The translations under genes were made by a program, and so were the position numbers. Under the pieces are notes generated by a model. The model was not told the DNA's origin. It saw only the letters and a program-made list of their open reading frames with translations, and made no database searches. Below are positions 37,396 to 49,400 of a stretch of 64,000 nucleotides of DNA, piece after piece. Within the stretch, counting starts at the first letter, position 1, and each line of letters opens with the position of its first letter. The stretch is taken from positions 53,305,302 to 53,369,301 of the forward strand of contig JACBWW010000003.1 in NCBI GenBank assembly GCA_020086605.1, read 5' to 3'. The DNA is from Lanius collurio (Eukaryota; Chordata; Aves; Passeriformes; Laniidae).

Positions 37396-40300
37396 ACCGG
37401 CAGGAGCTGCATGAGCCTTCTCTCCCCAAGCCCACACTCACCCAGTAGAGCAAAACCAGATCAAGGTGGCAAAACGTTATAGAAGGACCTAAAAGCATGG
37501 CCTGAAATGAGGCTTGTCACAGAAGAGATAAGGGAAAATACCCCACCCACACATGTCAGGGGAAAATGATGGTCCCAAAGGTCAAACACTGCACAAAGGA
37601 AAAAAATGTTGGCTATTATGCAATATGAGATAAATTAATCGAGGCCAGAGGAACAGCAGCTGCTCTGCAGATGGCACTTTCCCCATCTTGACTGCCAAAC
37701 CGGACAGCCCAGCACTCTCTATTTCCGTTAATCTTCTGGGCAACGATGGGCTGCAGCAAGCAATTTAAACAGTCATGTCCGAGCATCTCTGGGAGGCTGT
37801 GGAAAGCCAGCAAAATCAACGGCTCTGGGGTTAACTAAGCGACAATTTTGATGAAAAGCAGATGTCGTTTAATTATTGGGGGGGCTTCCACTAATTATAA
37901 CCCATGGACATATATTTTATAGTACACCAAAGATCAGAATTAACAAAAGCCCAAGGCTACTACTACACACAGTTCCTCTCATGCCATTAAAATTGTACGA
38001 GTGGGAAGAGCAACAAAAAAAGCCATCATTTGTGTTGTTAGAGTAAGTTCAGCATCTTGTTATAAAGAGCAGTATAGCCTTAGTTTAGGTTCTTCTTCTA
38101 CTTGTCTGAGATAATTACTTTATCAAAAGCTCAAAATCACAATTTAAATCTGGGTTAACCCAGAAGTTTCTTCCCTAGCCTTCACTCCTGTGAATAGAGT
38201 ACCATTCCTGACTGAATTACAACACAGCCTTTTGGAGATGATTTTTTTAAACTGTTTCACATTTTCGGCATGTAGGAGCCCCGAATTACGTAACAGGATC
38301 TCAGTCAAACATTATTTTCCCCTGCCTGCATAGTGATGGTAAGGCATCTAAACCACAAGGCTCTTTTAAGCTATGAGTTCCCATTCTGCCGTGTTTGGAA
38401 GAAAATGCTTTCTGTGAAGAGTGAGGTAGGAGGCAATGGCAGGTAGCCAGATAAACTCCTTACTTTGGTCCATATGCAAGCATTTCTCAGTACAAAGAAA
38501 TCCTAATGACCTCAATTTCTGTGCTTAAGGTTCACTTTTCACAATATTTAAACACTCCACCACCCCAAAAGCCCTTCAGATCTAATGCATGCAACAATCC
38601 CAGGAAATTCCTTTTGGTTTACCCTTTGCTTACAAAGAAAGCCTCACATATGAAATTCATTTCTCTTAAATTCTTTAAACAATATGCAAGCAGTGCAGGC
38701 TTCGAACACAGTGCTAATTATGGGTAGCGGGATTTTTTCTATCTAAATGGTCAGGTTAAAATTTATGGTGTCATTTACAGACAACAAAAATTCCTGGTTT
38801 AGTAGGTAATGTTTGTGGCCCCTTCCTCATCAGGATCCTGTCAACAAACAGGGGAATATAAGCGCATCAGAATGTAAATCAAGACATAAAGAGCAAGATT
38901 TCCAATGATATGTAGAAAAAGCTAAGGTAATCTGACCTCTAAGCTAAAAATGGGAACAGACCTAATTTTCCCAGTGTTTTTATTTTCACACATACAGTTA
39001 TCAAATGAAAGCTATATATAGAAAGGGAGACAGTACAGAAGCAAGAGTTTGCATAGAAAGGTGACTTGCTGTCCTTTGTCAGAAGAAAAATCAGCCAGAC
39101 TCCTTCAGTATCAAGCATGGCAGAAACTCCCAGTTCCCTGGGTTGGTGGCAGCTTACACATCCCATAGTGCTCAGCACCTCTTTCAAGTCAGGGAAAAAA
39201 GCCTGGAGAACACCTGTGCAAGTGCCTTCCCTCAAAGCCATCTTCATTTGGGACCAGCTGCAACTGCACTCCTCTCATGCCTCTCCACCTTTAACTTGGC
39301 CCAAGATGCAGCTTTTCTGCTACAAAATAGAGACCTCAAGCTTTGCATTTTGTACACTTCCACACTGCTCCTCTGGCAGGCAGGAGATGCCAGCAGACAG
39401 CAAGTGCAAGGCTGGAGGGTCTGTCTCCCCCTCCCACAAGGGCAGACCACACACTGGCTTTCTTGTAAACCCATACACTGGCAGCAATGGCCTGGAGATC
39501 ATCCTGTTCATTTTAAACCCCCAAGGAAAGACAAAATAGGATGTGCTGGATAGCAAAGAAAGCTTTTTGTGCCACAGTTTCCTCACTTTGCATGGTTAGG
39601 GTTTACTTAAAAGGAGTGGAGGGATGGTTTGAATTCTTACATCACTTCTCCCCCTTCCTGAGGAAGCTCTGGCATTCTAGCCAGATGCTGGGAGCAATTC
39701 CAGCTCCATCTGTTTGAGACTTTTGAGTTGTGCAACATAAATTTTACTTTAATGTGTGGTAATAATGACCTCCAAAACCCCACCATGCCTCATTCAAATA
39801 TGCTAGCAGAAAGCCAGTTTTCATATACATTAACACATTAAGTATTGTAGGGTGCATGTTAATGCTGTTTATGAAGACTAAGACACACAAATTCCTATTA
39901 TCACTAATGGTGGTTTCATGACCTAATCCCCAATAAACACAAAAACCTGTATTTTTGAGCAGCTCCAGTCTCATACCCATACTCTGTATCCATGCTTGTC
40001 TGATCACTCCCACCTTCGAACATCCCGTGTGCCCCCATTCTCATTAGGTCTTCCAAGCTCTACAGGTTCACAACAGGTCAAGCCTTCAGATTGAAAAGGC
40101 TTTCACAGAAGTTACAAAGTCATACAGGAAACAGTACCAGCACTTCATTAAAGGGAATTTTACCTCTTAAGGTACCTCATCAGTGTTAAGGTTTGTAAGA
40201 AAGCTTGAAAAATTTAAACTTTGCTGAGAGTGAGTCTTGGCACTCTTACTAGACATCTGCATGGTCTGTTTTAACAAGCCAGAAACAAATGCTGCCTGTG

Positions 40301-43300
40301 CTCTGTTTCTGTAGTTCAGCTTTTCCACAGCCAACCTATCCTATTTCACCTCCTTTTTCAATGGCAAAAAGAAGACAAAAAAGCTGATGAACCAAACATT
40401 TTCAAATGTAAATCTCAATTCTCCTGTGAAAAAGCAGAAAGCACTGTATTTTCCTCCCACAGGTTGCTCCCCCCAATATTTGTTGCTTCACTTTAATTCA
40501 CATGCTAGCATATACAGAGAAGTACTGAAGTGTTGCTTTCTGGGTGATGTATTATTATCATATAATACATGTTATTTGTGTTCACAAGCACACGAGAGAA
40601 TAAACTATCTCCTCTTTTCCAGGTGGCACATGTTGCAAGCAAGCAAACATCCAGTTTTGGCAAAAATCAGCATGATGGTTATTTCTTTTCATTCTGCAAA
40701 GATCTTTGCAGAGATCAAGATCACATAAGAAGGAGCTGTGTGCACTTGGCAAGTTTTATCAGAAAACAAGGGAGGGGACAGAGCCAGGTTCATGCTGAAA
40801 CTGCCATTTGCACTGAACCAGGATTCCCAAAGGAGCAGGCTTCCTCTTCATGCTCTTTTCACTTCTTCTATCCCAAGACAGATATTAAAATCAGACAGCT
40901 CCTTCCTCTCCCCACTCCAACTCTCTGGACTTCTCAGAGCACCCCTAAACCTGACAGCTGGGCCTTCCACATCTGTTTGTGACACTGCCACACTCAGAGC
41001 AGCTCGGGGCCCCGGTCGGTGGAGGCAGGACTCTTATCTAGAGACTCAGACACAACACATTTCCTGCCATTCGTCTCATTTACAAACTCAGGTCAAGCCA
41101 GTAAGCTACACACAAGAAAATGGAGTAAAACAATTATAAGCTTCATTTACCAAAATGATTCAGCTCTCAAGACTGAAATAGTGTCTGTGTATCCAGTTAC
41201 CACACAAGAAAAGTTGTCCCAAGGCACACAGAATGAAGTCACACATTTGACCTTTGAGGTAAAGGAATTTTTCTCATGAACTGTCACTGATAAATAGATA
41301 AATGAAAAAGTGATCATGTAGTCTTTGTTGATGATACTACAAAACATATCAGGTTATATACACTGCACTGAAGCTTCTCTTTTAGCTTAATCTAAATGGC
41401 AGTGAATAAAACTAATAGATATATAGACTTAAAATGCATGCTCTCCCAAAAAAGGATCAAAGAAACCTGTGCTATAAAAAAACAGAGCATAATTATGTGC
41501 AACACAATACTGTACACACCAAAACCTAAACAAATTCATCAAGTTAACTTGTCTTGCATTCAACAGTCAGGTATAAACCTTTGTCCATGATGAGCAGTGA
41601 GGTGATGGACACAAAATGTTTGTACTGGATGCAAAAGACTACCATGCTCTTGAATTCAGTTTGTATTTACTGTTCCTAGCATTTTACACTAACCATGAAG
41701 GGAGAAAAAAAAATCAAATGCAAAAAAAGAGGAGATTCTTGTCTAAGTAACCTTCAGAGCTTGAAATTTAATAGGAACTAAGAAACTAAGGAGATTGGAT
41801 GAACCTTGATTCAGAGCAGCTGACAATATACATTGGAATAAGCCCTGAGCCACGTTTGCAAAGCTTGAGTTGGATGCAGTGAAAGAGCAGAACCAACAAT
41901 CAGGGCAGATTTGAATGCCTGCAATGAAATAAAGAACAACAGAGATAAGGCCAAAACATGATGAAATCACAATTTATTTGTTTTGGGCGGAGAGCCCAAA
42001 CTTTTCCCACTGGCCCTTTTCTAAAATAAATAGGAAAAACTAAGAGCCACAAACTACAGAAAGTTCAATAAGCAAAAGGATTTAGCCATGGGTTCCAGAT
42101 GATGAATTTTAATAGCTGGCACTGGCATGCCCCAAGCTTGCCTTTGACCAATTTTTCAACAGCTCTGAACAGTCAAAGGGAATCATATTTTGGGCTTAAG
42201 AGTTTTGGAGGAGGGGAGAATTCAGATCCTCTCTTCCTTCCCACATAATGTAACAGAAACACTTAATCTAGTTTCCTCAGTAGGGCTCTCTGCCAAAATA
42301 TTTAGTCACTTTTAGTCTGTTTGCTCCTGATACAATTAGATGTTTCTGGTTTGTCATATCCTTATCTGATTCAACTGGTTATTTGCCCAACATGAGTGAC
42401 TGGGAATGGGGCATACTGTTTAGTGTGCATATGCACATACACCTCTGACCACCATTCTCTGAAACACACCCCCGCGCTCCCACACACGAACACGGACAGA
42501 TTTAGTTAACTGCCATATGGAAAAACAAATATGCCCAAGACATCCTTGAAAGAAGACAAGAAGATTGGTAAACTCCTAAGTAGTACATAAAGAAAGGTTT
42601 CAAGGCTTTTATTTGAGGAAGAGACAAGATCATCTAGCATTCTGTTTTGGCGAATTTGTGTCAAATTGACATTCCAATTTCGGCAGCATACATAAAACTG
42701 CACAATTATTTAGCACTGTACAGATTTTACATAACTCTTTAAGTTACTGACTCACTTCATTTTCCTTCTGACTATAAAACAGATTAATCTGAAATGAATT
42801 AAGACAGGCAACCAGAAGTAATGTTACTATAGCTGGTAAACATTCTCTAAACTGCGCTATCAGTAAGCCGCTTAAAAGCCTCACTATCATTGTATGCTGC
42901 ATCTGCTCAGTAATTACTACCTCTCAAACCAGGGATTATGACTATGTGCTGAGTATTGCAACACAACAGACAAAGCAGTACAGGTAGCCAGGAATCCCAA
43001 AAGCAGAAACTGGTTAAGTACTTAATTATTCATACATAAAACGCTGGGCCCTGGAAAATCAGGCAATACAGTGCCCAATCCCTCATACAGGCAGATACCC
43101 TGAGCCTTGAAATCAGAATTTCTATCTCATCTTAAAAAAAAATAAAATAAAAATCAGGCTACCATGTGTTTCATTACAAGAGGCAGAAACATTTCATAGA
43201 AAGAAGGAAAAATTAAGGACAGGACAGTATATTGTAATTACATTTACTAAGGTAAGCAAACAAAAAACAAATAGCAGTGACCAGAGCAATGTGGAGGAGG

Positions 43301-46156
43301 CAGGAAAGATTTCTCTCACCAAAAAAGGCTTTAAATTTCAAGACTAAAAAAATATGAAGCACTTTGAGAAAATAACCTGTTAATTCCTGTAGGACTGTGC
43401 TTCTGTCATGGTTTAGCCTTCTATACCTAAAGGAAATGTGTGTGTTTCACAAGTCCACAGCACCAGACATGCCCAGGATAAAACAACCTCTGCCCACAAG
43501 TACTTTGGTCTAGAAAAGGTTTCTGATTGACAGAAAATGCAGCAATTGTGCATTAGGAGTTTGTGCTGGTAGAAAGGAAATCATCATCACAGAGTGTGAA
43601 GCACCTCCTAGCCACTGACAGATTCTGGCTCTGTGCAAAACTGAATATCACACAGCTGCAGTAGCTGCACTACCTACAAACAAAAATAACCCTAAAACAA
43701 AAATCACTCTGCTCAAAAGACAGGCACAGACCACGGCAAGGAATAAGAATAAACAGAAATTTTTATAGTAAGAATGTGTCTGGTGTAAGCTTAAAATTAA
43801 TTTTGCTAAACTTGCCAAATATTTATCTCCCAAATCTTAATTCAGTGTCTCAGTCTAAAGCAAGGAATCAAAGGAAGAATTGGCAATGCAACAGTTTCCA
43901 GTTTTGATTTGATTTTTCTCCTTGAACAGTATCTTGCACATACATGTTCTAGTACCTGACACTGGAGGCATTTGGATTTTGTTCTCAATTCCCAACATGA
44001 ATGTAAGAACATAAGAAAACAGCTGTCTTCTACCTGGGCACTCGCTTATATTCTGCTTATCAGATTGCTTTCCCTTGAAAGTAAAATGTTTTAAAAAATC
44101 AGTTTAGTTATTCACACAGAAATTTTAATTACTGAAGCTAACTTCTAGGCTACTGGGAAGTTTTGAATCTCTTGTCAGAACTGATTATGAAAAATGTATC
44201 CAACTACCCAAAGATATCTAAGTTTACAGGGAAACAGAGCTTTACTATTAACTCTTTAGTTTCAGGTTGTCTGGTAGCACACAGACCCTTTCCTCACCAG
44301 AAGTCTTTCGAACAGAAATGTCACAGAGTCAAAATTTCAGGTAGGACCAGAAATACACTTAAATTGTAGCTCTGGAAGACACTCTAAAGGAACAGAGAGA
44401 ACACAGTCCTACAATTGCTTGTTTTCAAAGCCATCATGTACAATTTAATATCAAGTAAAATTATGGCTGGCTGGCGCAGTTTTCCTGAATGGGTGTGACT
44501 ACAAATTGTGCTATTTAACAATTCAAAAGCACGGACCATGCAAATATTTCAACAAAATAGGATCAATGTTTGATATAAACTTACTTAGACAGTGCTCAAG
44601 CTAAAAGAAAATTATGGTCTACAGTGAGAATACTTAAGACGATGACTCTTGTATGAAATAAGCCCTGTCTTACTCTTGCCCCTCCTTTCACATCAATAAT
44701 TAATTTGGGCTAGAGGATAAAACAATGGAAGAACTCCCATGAAGGATACCATCTTGCCATTACCCAATATAGAGAGCGTATAATTAAATCCAAGCCTGAA
44801 ATTAGCTCAGCCACAAGCTTTTGATCAACCCCTATAATATACTTAATACCCTCATGGCTGTTGCATGGCTTAAAAAAATTCAAAAAGGACCAGCACAGAA
44901 ACAGAGGAATCAAGTCAAAGGGGTAACTAAGGAAATTACGTGGCTACTATTTCCAGCCTGTTGTCTGACCCAGTCACATGTCCCTGCATAGTCAAAGTGG
45001 AGGCGGCAAGTCTGGAAGGCCCAATTCTGCAGCATGTACAGATACAAACAGCTTCAAAAATCATTTGGGGGCCACACAACCATCCCAGGGCCAGAGCAGG
45101 TCAGCAACTGTGTGCCCAAACTCTCCCAAGGCCATGAACAAGGATTTAAGCACCTAAATGCTTGATTATTAAAACCACAGGGGGACCCACGTGGATGCCA
45201 CACTCACTAATAGTGCAGGGATGCTGATGTTAAGAACAGAAAAACCTGCCCAGGCTCCCCAGCTATGGACCCCCCAATCCACACAGAACACCTAGGAAAT
45301 ATTTCTGAAGGTTGAGAATAAACACCCACTGGCAGTCACAGTAACAGAGTATCCACCCACTCCCACTATACCAATATCTTTATCCATCTTCCCCATCTGT
45401 TCAAAACAAAAATAAAATTACCTCTACATCCTAAGAACCCAGCTTTGCAGGGCACACATCCTCCAACTCAGTAATCAGTTTTATACATAAATCTGGTTTG
45501 TGTGGACTGTTGTGATGACTAGCTATCACCAGTGAGGTGACCAGTGCTGGTTTTCTACCCCAGAGAGCTGTGGCTGAGTGCTCTTCTGCATACCAGATTT
45601 GTTTTCGGGTGATACATCTCTCTGTGACAAATGGACTGAGGACTTCAAACGACTTGGGGGAGGGGAGAGCTTTTCCTTATCAGTATTTCATTAGGAAACA
45701 CTATGGTTTCAAAATCCAGCAAAAAAAGTTCACTGTTATCTGAGCAGACAGAAAATCTGAATCTTCTTTTCAAATATACAATTGCGAAGCATTAGACAAA
45801 AGACAAGTAACTAATCCTTGTTTAAAATAACATGCTTTGCTTTAAACACCACATATTCCCTCTGGCATTAACTACCTCAGATCTCAGGAGCTTGAGGTTA
45901 TTTCAGGATTTGGTAACTAATGGAATAATTGTATACTAGGGGCTTAAGTAACAATGTCTACATTGTGTAAATATCTTCATGTAACTGACTGATGATAACT
46001 ACATTACACATTCTCCAGAAAGCAAAATATTCTGAATATTTACGAGTTTGTTTCAAAGTTTTCTGATTTTTATTTAGTGTTCAAAGTGTGTAGGCACAGC
46101 CAAAGCAATAAATTTTAAAACCCTGCCATAAATCATTCACAGTGCAAAAGCAAACT

Positions 46157-46162
46157 TTTATT
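46157..46162 (-). terminator. Poly(A) signal AATAAA for the candidate terminal exon
   Basis: TTTATT on the plus strand reads AATAAA on the minus strand. It lies about 45 bp beyond the stop codon of the candidate terminal exon at 46208-46438. The spacing would give a very short 3' UTR. AATAAA is common in AT-rich DNA, so its value depends on the exon being real. Confidence 0.25.
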
Positions 46163-46207
46163 AAATAGAAAATACTTAATTGCTCTGCACTTCTTGAATG
46201 TGAACTG

Positions 46208-46438
46208 TCACTCTGGGTACCTCTTCTTGCACCTTTCTTGTAGCAGATGGTCATTAATTTGTGCTAGGATGGACACTCCCACTGCCCGAATCATCCAGCT
46301 CTGCTGTACCACCCTCAGGGACCCGACCCTGCTAATAGGTCCAAGATTCCCCAGCCAGCTCAAGCCTTCTGCAGTTGATGCAGCAGCAAAGAGCACCTTC
46401 ATCACCCAGTCGACCAGCCCATCACTGTGGCCCTCGGC
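46208..46438 (-). CDS. Candidate terminal coding exon (76 codons plus stop), minus strand, product unknown
   Basis: Directly after an acceptor-like TTTCAG (46444-46439) the minus strand is open for 76 codons and ends in TGA at 46210-46208. The peptide begins AEGHSDGLVDWV, has a hydrophobic/amphipathic middle (MKVLFAAASTAEGLSW) and ends with a charged tail (ERCKKRYPE). Third positions are rich in G and C and the exon retains several CpGs, unlike its surroundings; both fit coding sequence. AATAAA follows 45 bp later. The tract before the acceptor is poor in pyrimidines, which counts against it. I do not recognise the protein. A chance open frame of this length is possible. Candidate upstream exons on the same strand are at 46686-46740 (phase compatible, weak) and 52497-52586. 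Confidence 0.3.
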   Translation of the reverse strand, partial: AEGHSDGLVDWVMKVLFAAASTAEGLSWLGNLGPISRVGSLRVVQQSWMIRAVGVSILAQINDHLLQERCKKRYPE

Positions 46439-49400
46439 CTGAAATTCAGCATTTCAGCACCTGGTAACTATGAACTGAACCACTGAATAACCATTAGCAG
46501 AGAGACCAAGGACCTCTTTTACCATTATGAAGATTTTTCTCTAGTGCATGTTCTTCAGATCTACCTTGGTGATGTAAATAGACATTTACTAAACTTAGAG
46601 AAGTTAACAGCTGTCAACATTTCAACTGTCTTCATGCAAAACAAGATTTAAGAGAGATTTCAAGAAGGCACAAGCTGACAGTGTTACCTGAAATGAAATT
46701 CCACCGCTTCCTTTCATGCCAGTACTTCTAAATGCCATTTCACACCTGGATGAAACCATTCACATTTTAATATAAATGCTTTGACTTCACAAGGATGCTG
46801 ATTTTTGTTTCTCCTTTCCTGGTTGCTCCACTTGGAGAAATCCTAATGCACATTGAAGTCACCCAGCAAGGGACCCAGCAAGGATCCTTTCATATGCAAG
46901 GGTCCCCGGAATCCAAGTGACACCATCCGGTTTGCCAGGAGTTTGGAAGTGAGAGTCGAAAGACAGAGATGTTGAAAACCACATGGTAGGACAGAATTCA
47001 AAACTTCAGAAGGTAAGAGACTGTATCAACATACCCAGGGGAAAAAAAAAAGCTTTAGTGGGAAGAGAAGTACCAAAGATTCCTTCAAGATAGCTGAACA
47101 ATAAAAAGGAGAGAAAAATACTCCTTTCTGAAGCCAACAGCTGTTCAAAATATGGACACAGAGTTGTGTGCATCACAGCTTTCACATCAGCCCTCTGTAC
47201 CTTCACACAGGTAAATAACTCAAGAGATAACAGAAGGTAAAGGAAGAGGAACTGTAATTACCAATAAAACTCTGATACTATTTACCAGTATTTTCAGAAG
47301 AAGGCACCTCATCCTTTCAATCTCAGCTCCCAACAAAGAACAAAATGCTCTCAACCCAGAAGAGCACAGCACTGCTCTTAGCTTTCTTCACATCGTATCT
47401 CATACAACACCCCTTAACTGGAAAGGCTGGGGCCATAGCCCAGGGCACAGCTGCTCTAGTTACTGCAAAAATCGACTGCTTCTCCTATGCCGTGTTGATT
47501 AATACAATTTAGGAAGCTCAATTTTTGAGCATTAGAAAAATCAAATTGATTTCATCTATAGTACAAAAATCTAATTGCTTTCTTTCATAAGCACTAACTG
47601 ACTTTGCTTATCTGGATTTTCCAGCAATGAAGCCTGGTCTTGTAAAAGCTGGTCACTGACTCTTTTGTGAGCGACATTTTTCTCGCACTGGCCAGAAATT
47701 TCACTTAGCTTTAATCTCACTTCATATCATGCAATTGAGAAAAAAGAATATTTTGCAACAGCCCTACTCTTTGTAACATTACCATCTTCATTAAACGTTG
47801 CACGAGAGCTCTGTCAGCTGCTGTGATGGTCGCAACTGGAAAAACTGTGCTCCAGGGCAACTTCACCATTAAAAACATCCAGGGAAACTTCCAACTTCCT
47901 GTGTGGTCACAGTCCCATAACACAGCGTTTGCCAGCATAAAGCACTTACATATTATAATATATGCTGCTATTCATGTAATACAAGATCAGACTCAGTAAG
48001 GAATGGGAGAAGAACAGGGACAGCCAAGTGGAGGAACCGTTGTAGATTAAACGCCATCCATGCTGCTTTGCTGGAGGGAGGACAATAAATAAAGGCAGAA
48101 CTGCTGATCTCAGCTCAGTCCTTGAACAGCTGTAAGGTCCAAACCACAGAAAGGTACTGGCAAAAAAAAGCATAAGCTACACAGACAAATTGGGTAATGT
48201 CTGTTCAAGAGAAATCTGGGCTTGAGCAGGGAAGGATCACAGATGTGTCACTGCTGAGAAGGAAAACCCAGTCAGGTAAAAATAATTAGGTCTCCTGCAT
48301 AGCAGGACTAGGAAAATCCACGCTGGCTGACTGCCCTGCATGTGACCTGCTGGAATAAAGGCACAAATCTACTCTCCAGACAGACAGCTCCTTACAACTG
48401 AAACTGGAGATTACAACTCCACTGGAAATGACCACTTTGGAGATTAATCTGTGCACACGTACACATGTACACACACACATACTAACACATTGGAAATCCA
48501 CTGGTGGAAACACATCTAAAGCAGGTGGAAATGCAGGATGGAGAGCATTCAGGCTGTGGGGTTTAATGCAGCCATAAATATTACCAGTCTCAGCTACTCC
48601 AGCACAACACAACCACTGCTCATCAATATTGCTGTCAGCTCTGTGTTAGCAGCAAACCACATGACAGGCACGGTCACCCATTCCCCCTGGCCAGGAGAGA
48701 CTGGCTACAGATGGAGATCAGCATGCCTGCACAGGCACAGTCCTGGACACCTTCATGCAGGGGCAGAAACGGGAAACAGACTGGAACTCGACACCATAGT
48801 GTCATCCAGGAATTTGCTTTAGAGCAGCTCTGTGATCAATTGGTGGGGTAGCCTTTTCAGGAATTATCCAGGAATGCAGAGGCAACCAGAAAGCTCCCTC
48901 TGAAGTCTCACTGTAGTAAGTGATCTGCCCAAATGCCAAGGTGACGGATTCCTGAGTCGGGCAGCCTGTCCTCACTCCCTGCCCTTGGAAGGGGACTCAT
49001 GAGCAGGGGTGGGTGTACATGTCACTGGGTATCTACTGACTGCTACAGAGCCATCAGAACACTTTATTAATGTTCTAAATAAAACAAAAAATCAGAAAAT
49101 CTCTTCAACATTAATTTTCTTTTTTTCATTTCAAGTTCTTCTCAAACCTCCAATCCTGAACTGACCTAGAGAGAGGGCCTTGCTCTTTCCTTTGCTAAAA
49201 TGACAGCTTTTAAAATGGCATCTGCAGTAAAATCCATCAAAACCAAAGTTTAGTTCTTGGGATTTTAGAAATCAGTTATTGTTCACTGCTACTTGCTTTA
49301 AAATACTCCCCACTCCCCTTCACTATTACATTATGTCTTCCTAGAATGTCATATGGGTTGGACTGTCAAAAGGAGCCAACTCTAGCATAGATTCACCCCC

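Larger units (their letters stand above)
33247..46207. other. Non-coding stretch
   Basis: No gene or clear transposon recognised over about 13 kb. GC-richer patches at about 35200-35560 and 39060-39560 carry overlapping open frames of 120-157 codons on both strands, which is what compositional bias produces. A plausible acceptor at 34243 opens a frame to about 34428 with a weak donor, and another at 40621 does the same. Neither peptide is recognisable. Confidence 0.55.

Noticed and set aside
39066..39553. Overlapping 157- and 136-codon plus-strand frames
   Set aside because: Several frames on both strands are open together, so low stop density from composition explains it. No family recognised.
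39565..39600. 'ccacagtttcctcactttgc' resembling the MIR 3' half
   Set aside because: Only about 20 bases fit and the flanks do not continue the MIR order.
43410..43425. TGTCATGGTTTAGCC resembling the start of a bird LTR
   Set aside because: No matching CA-ending terminus, poly(A) signal or target duplication found downstream.
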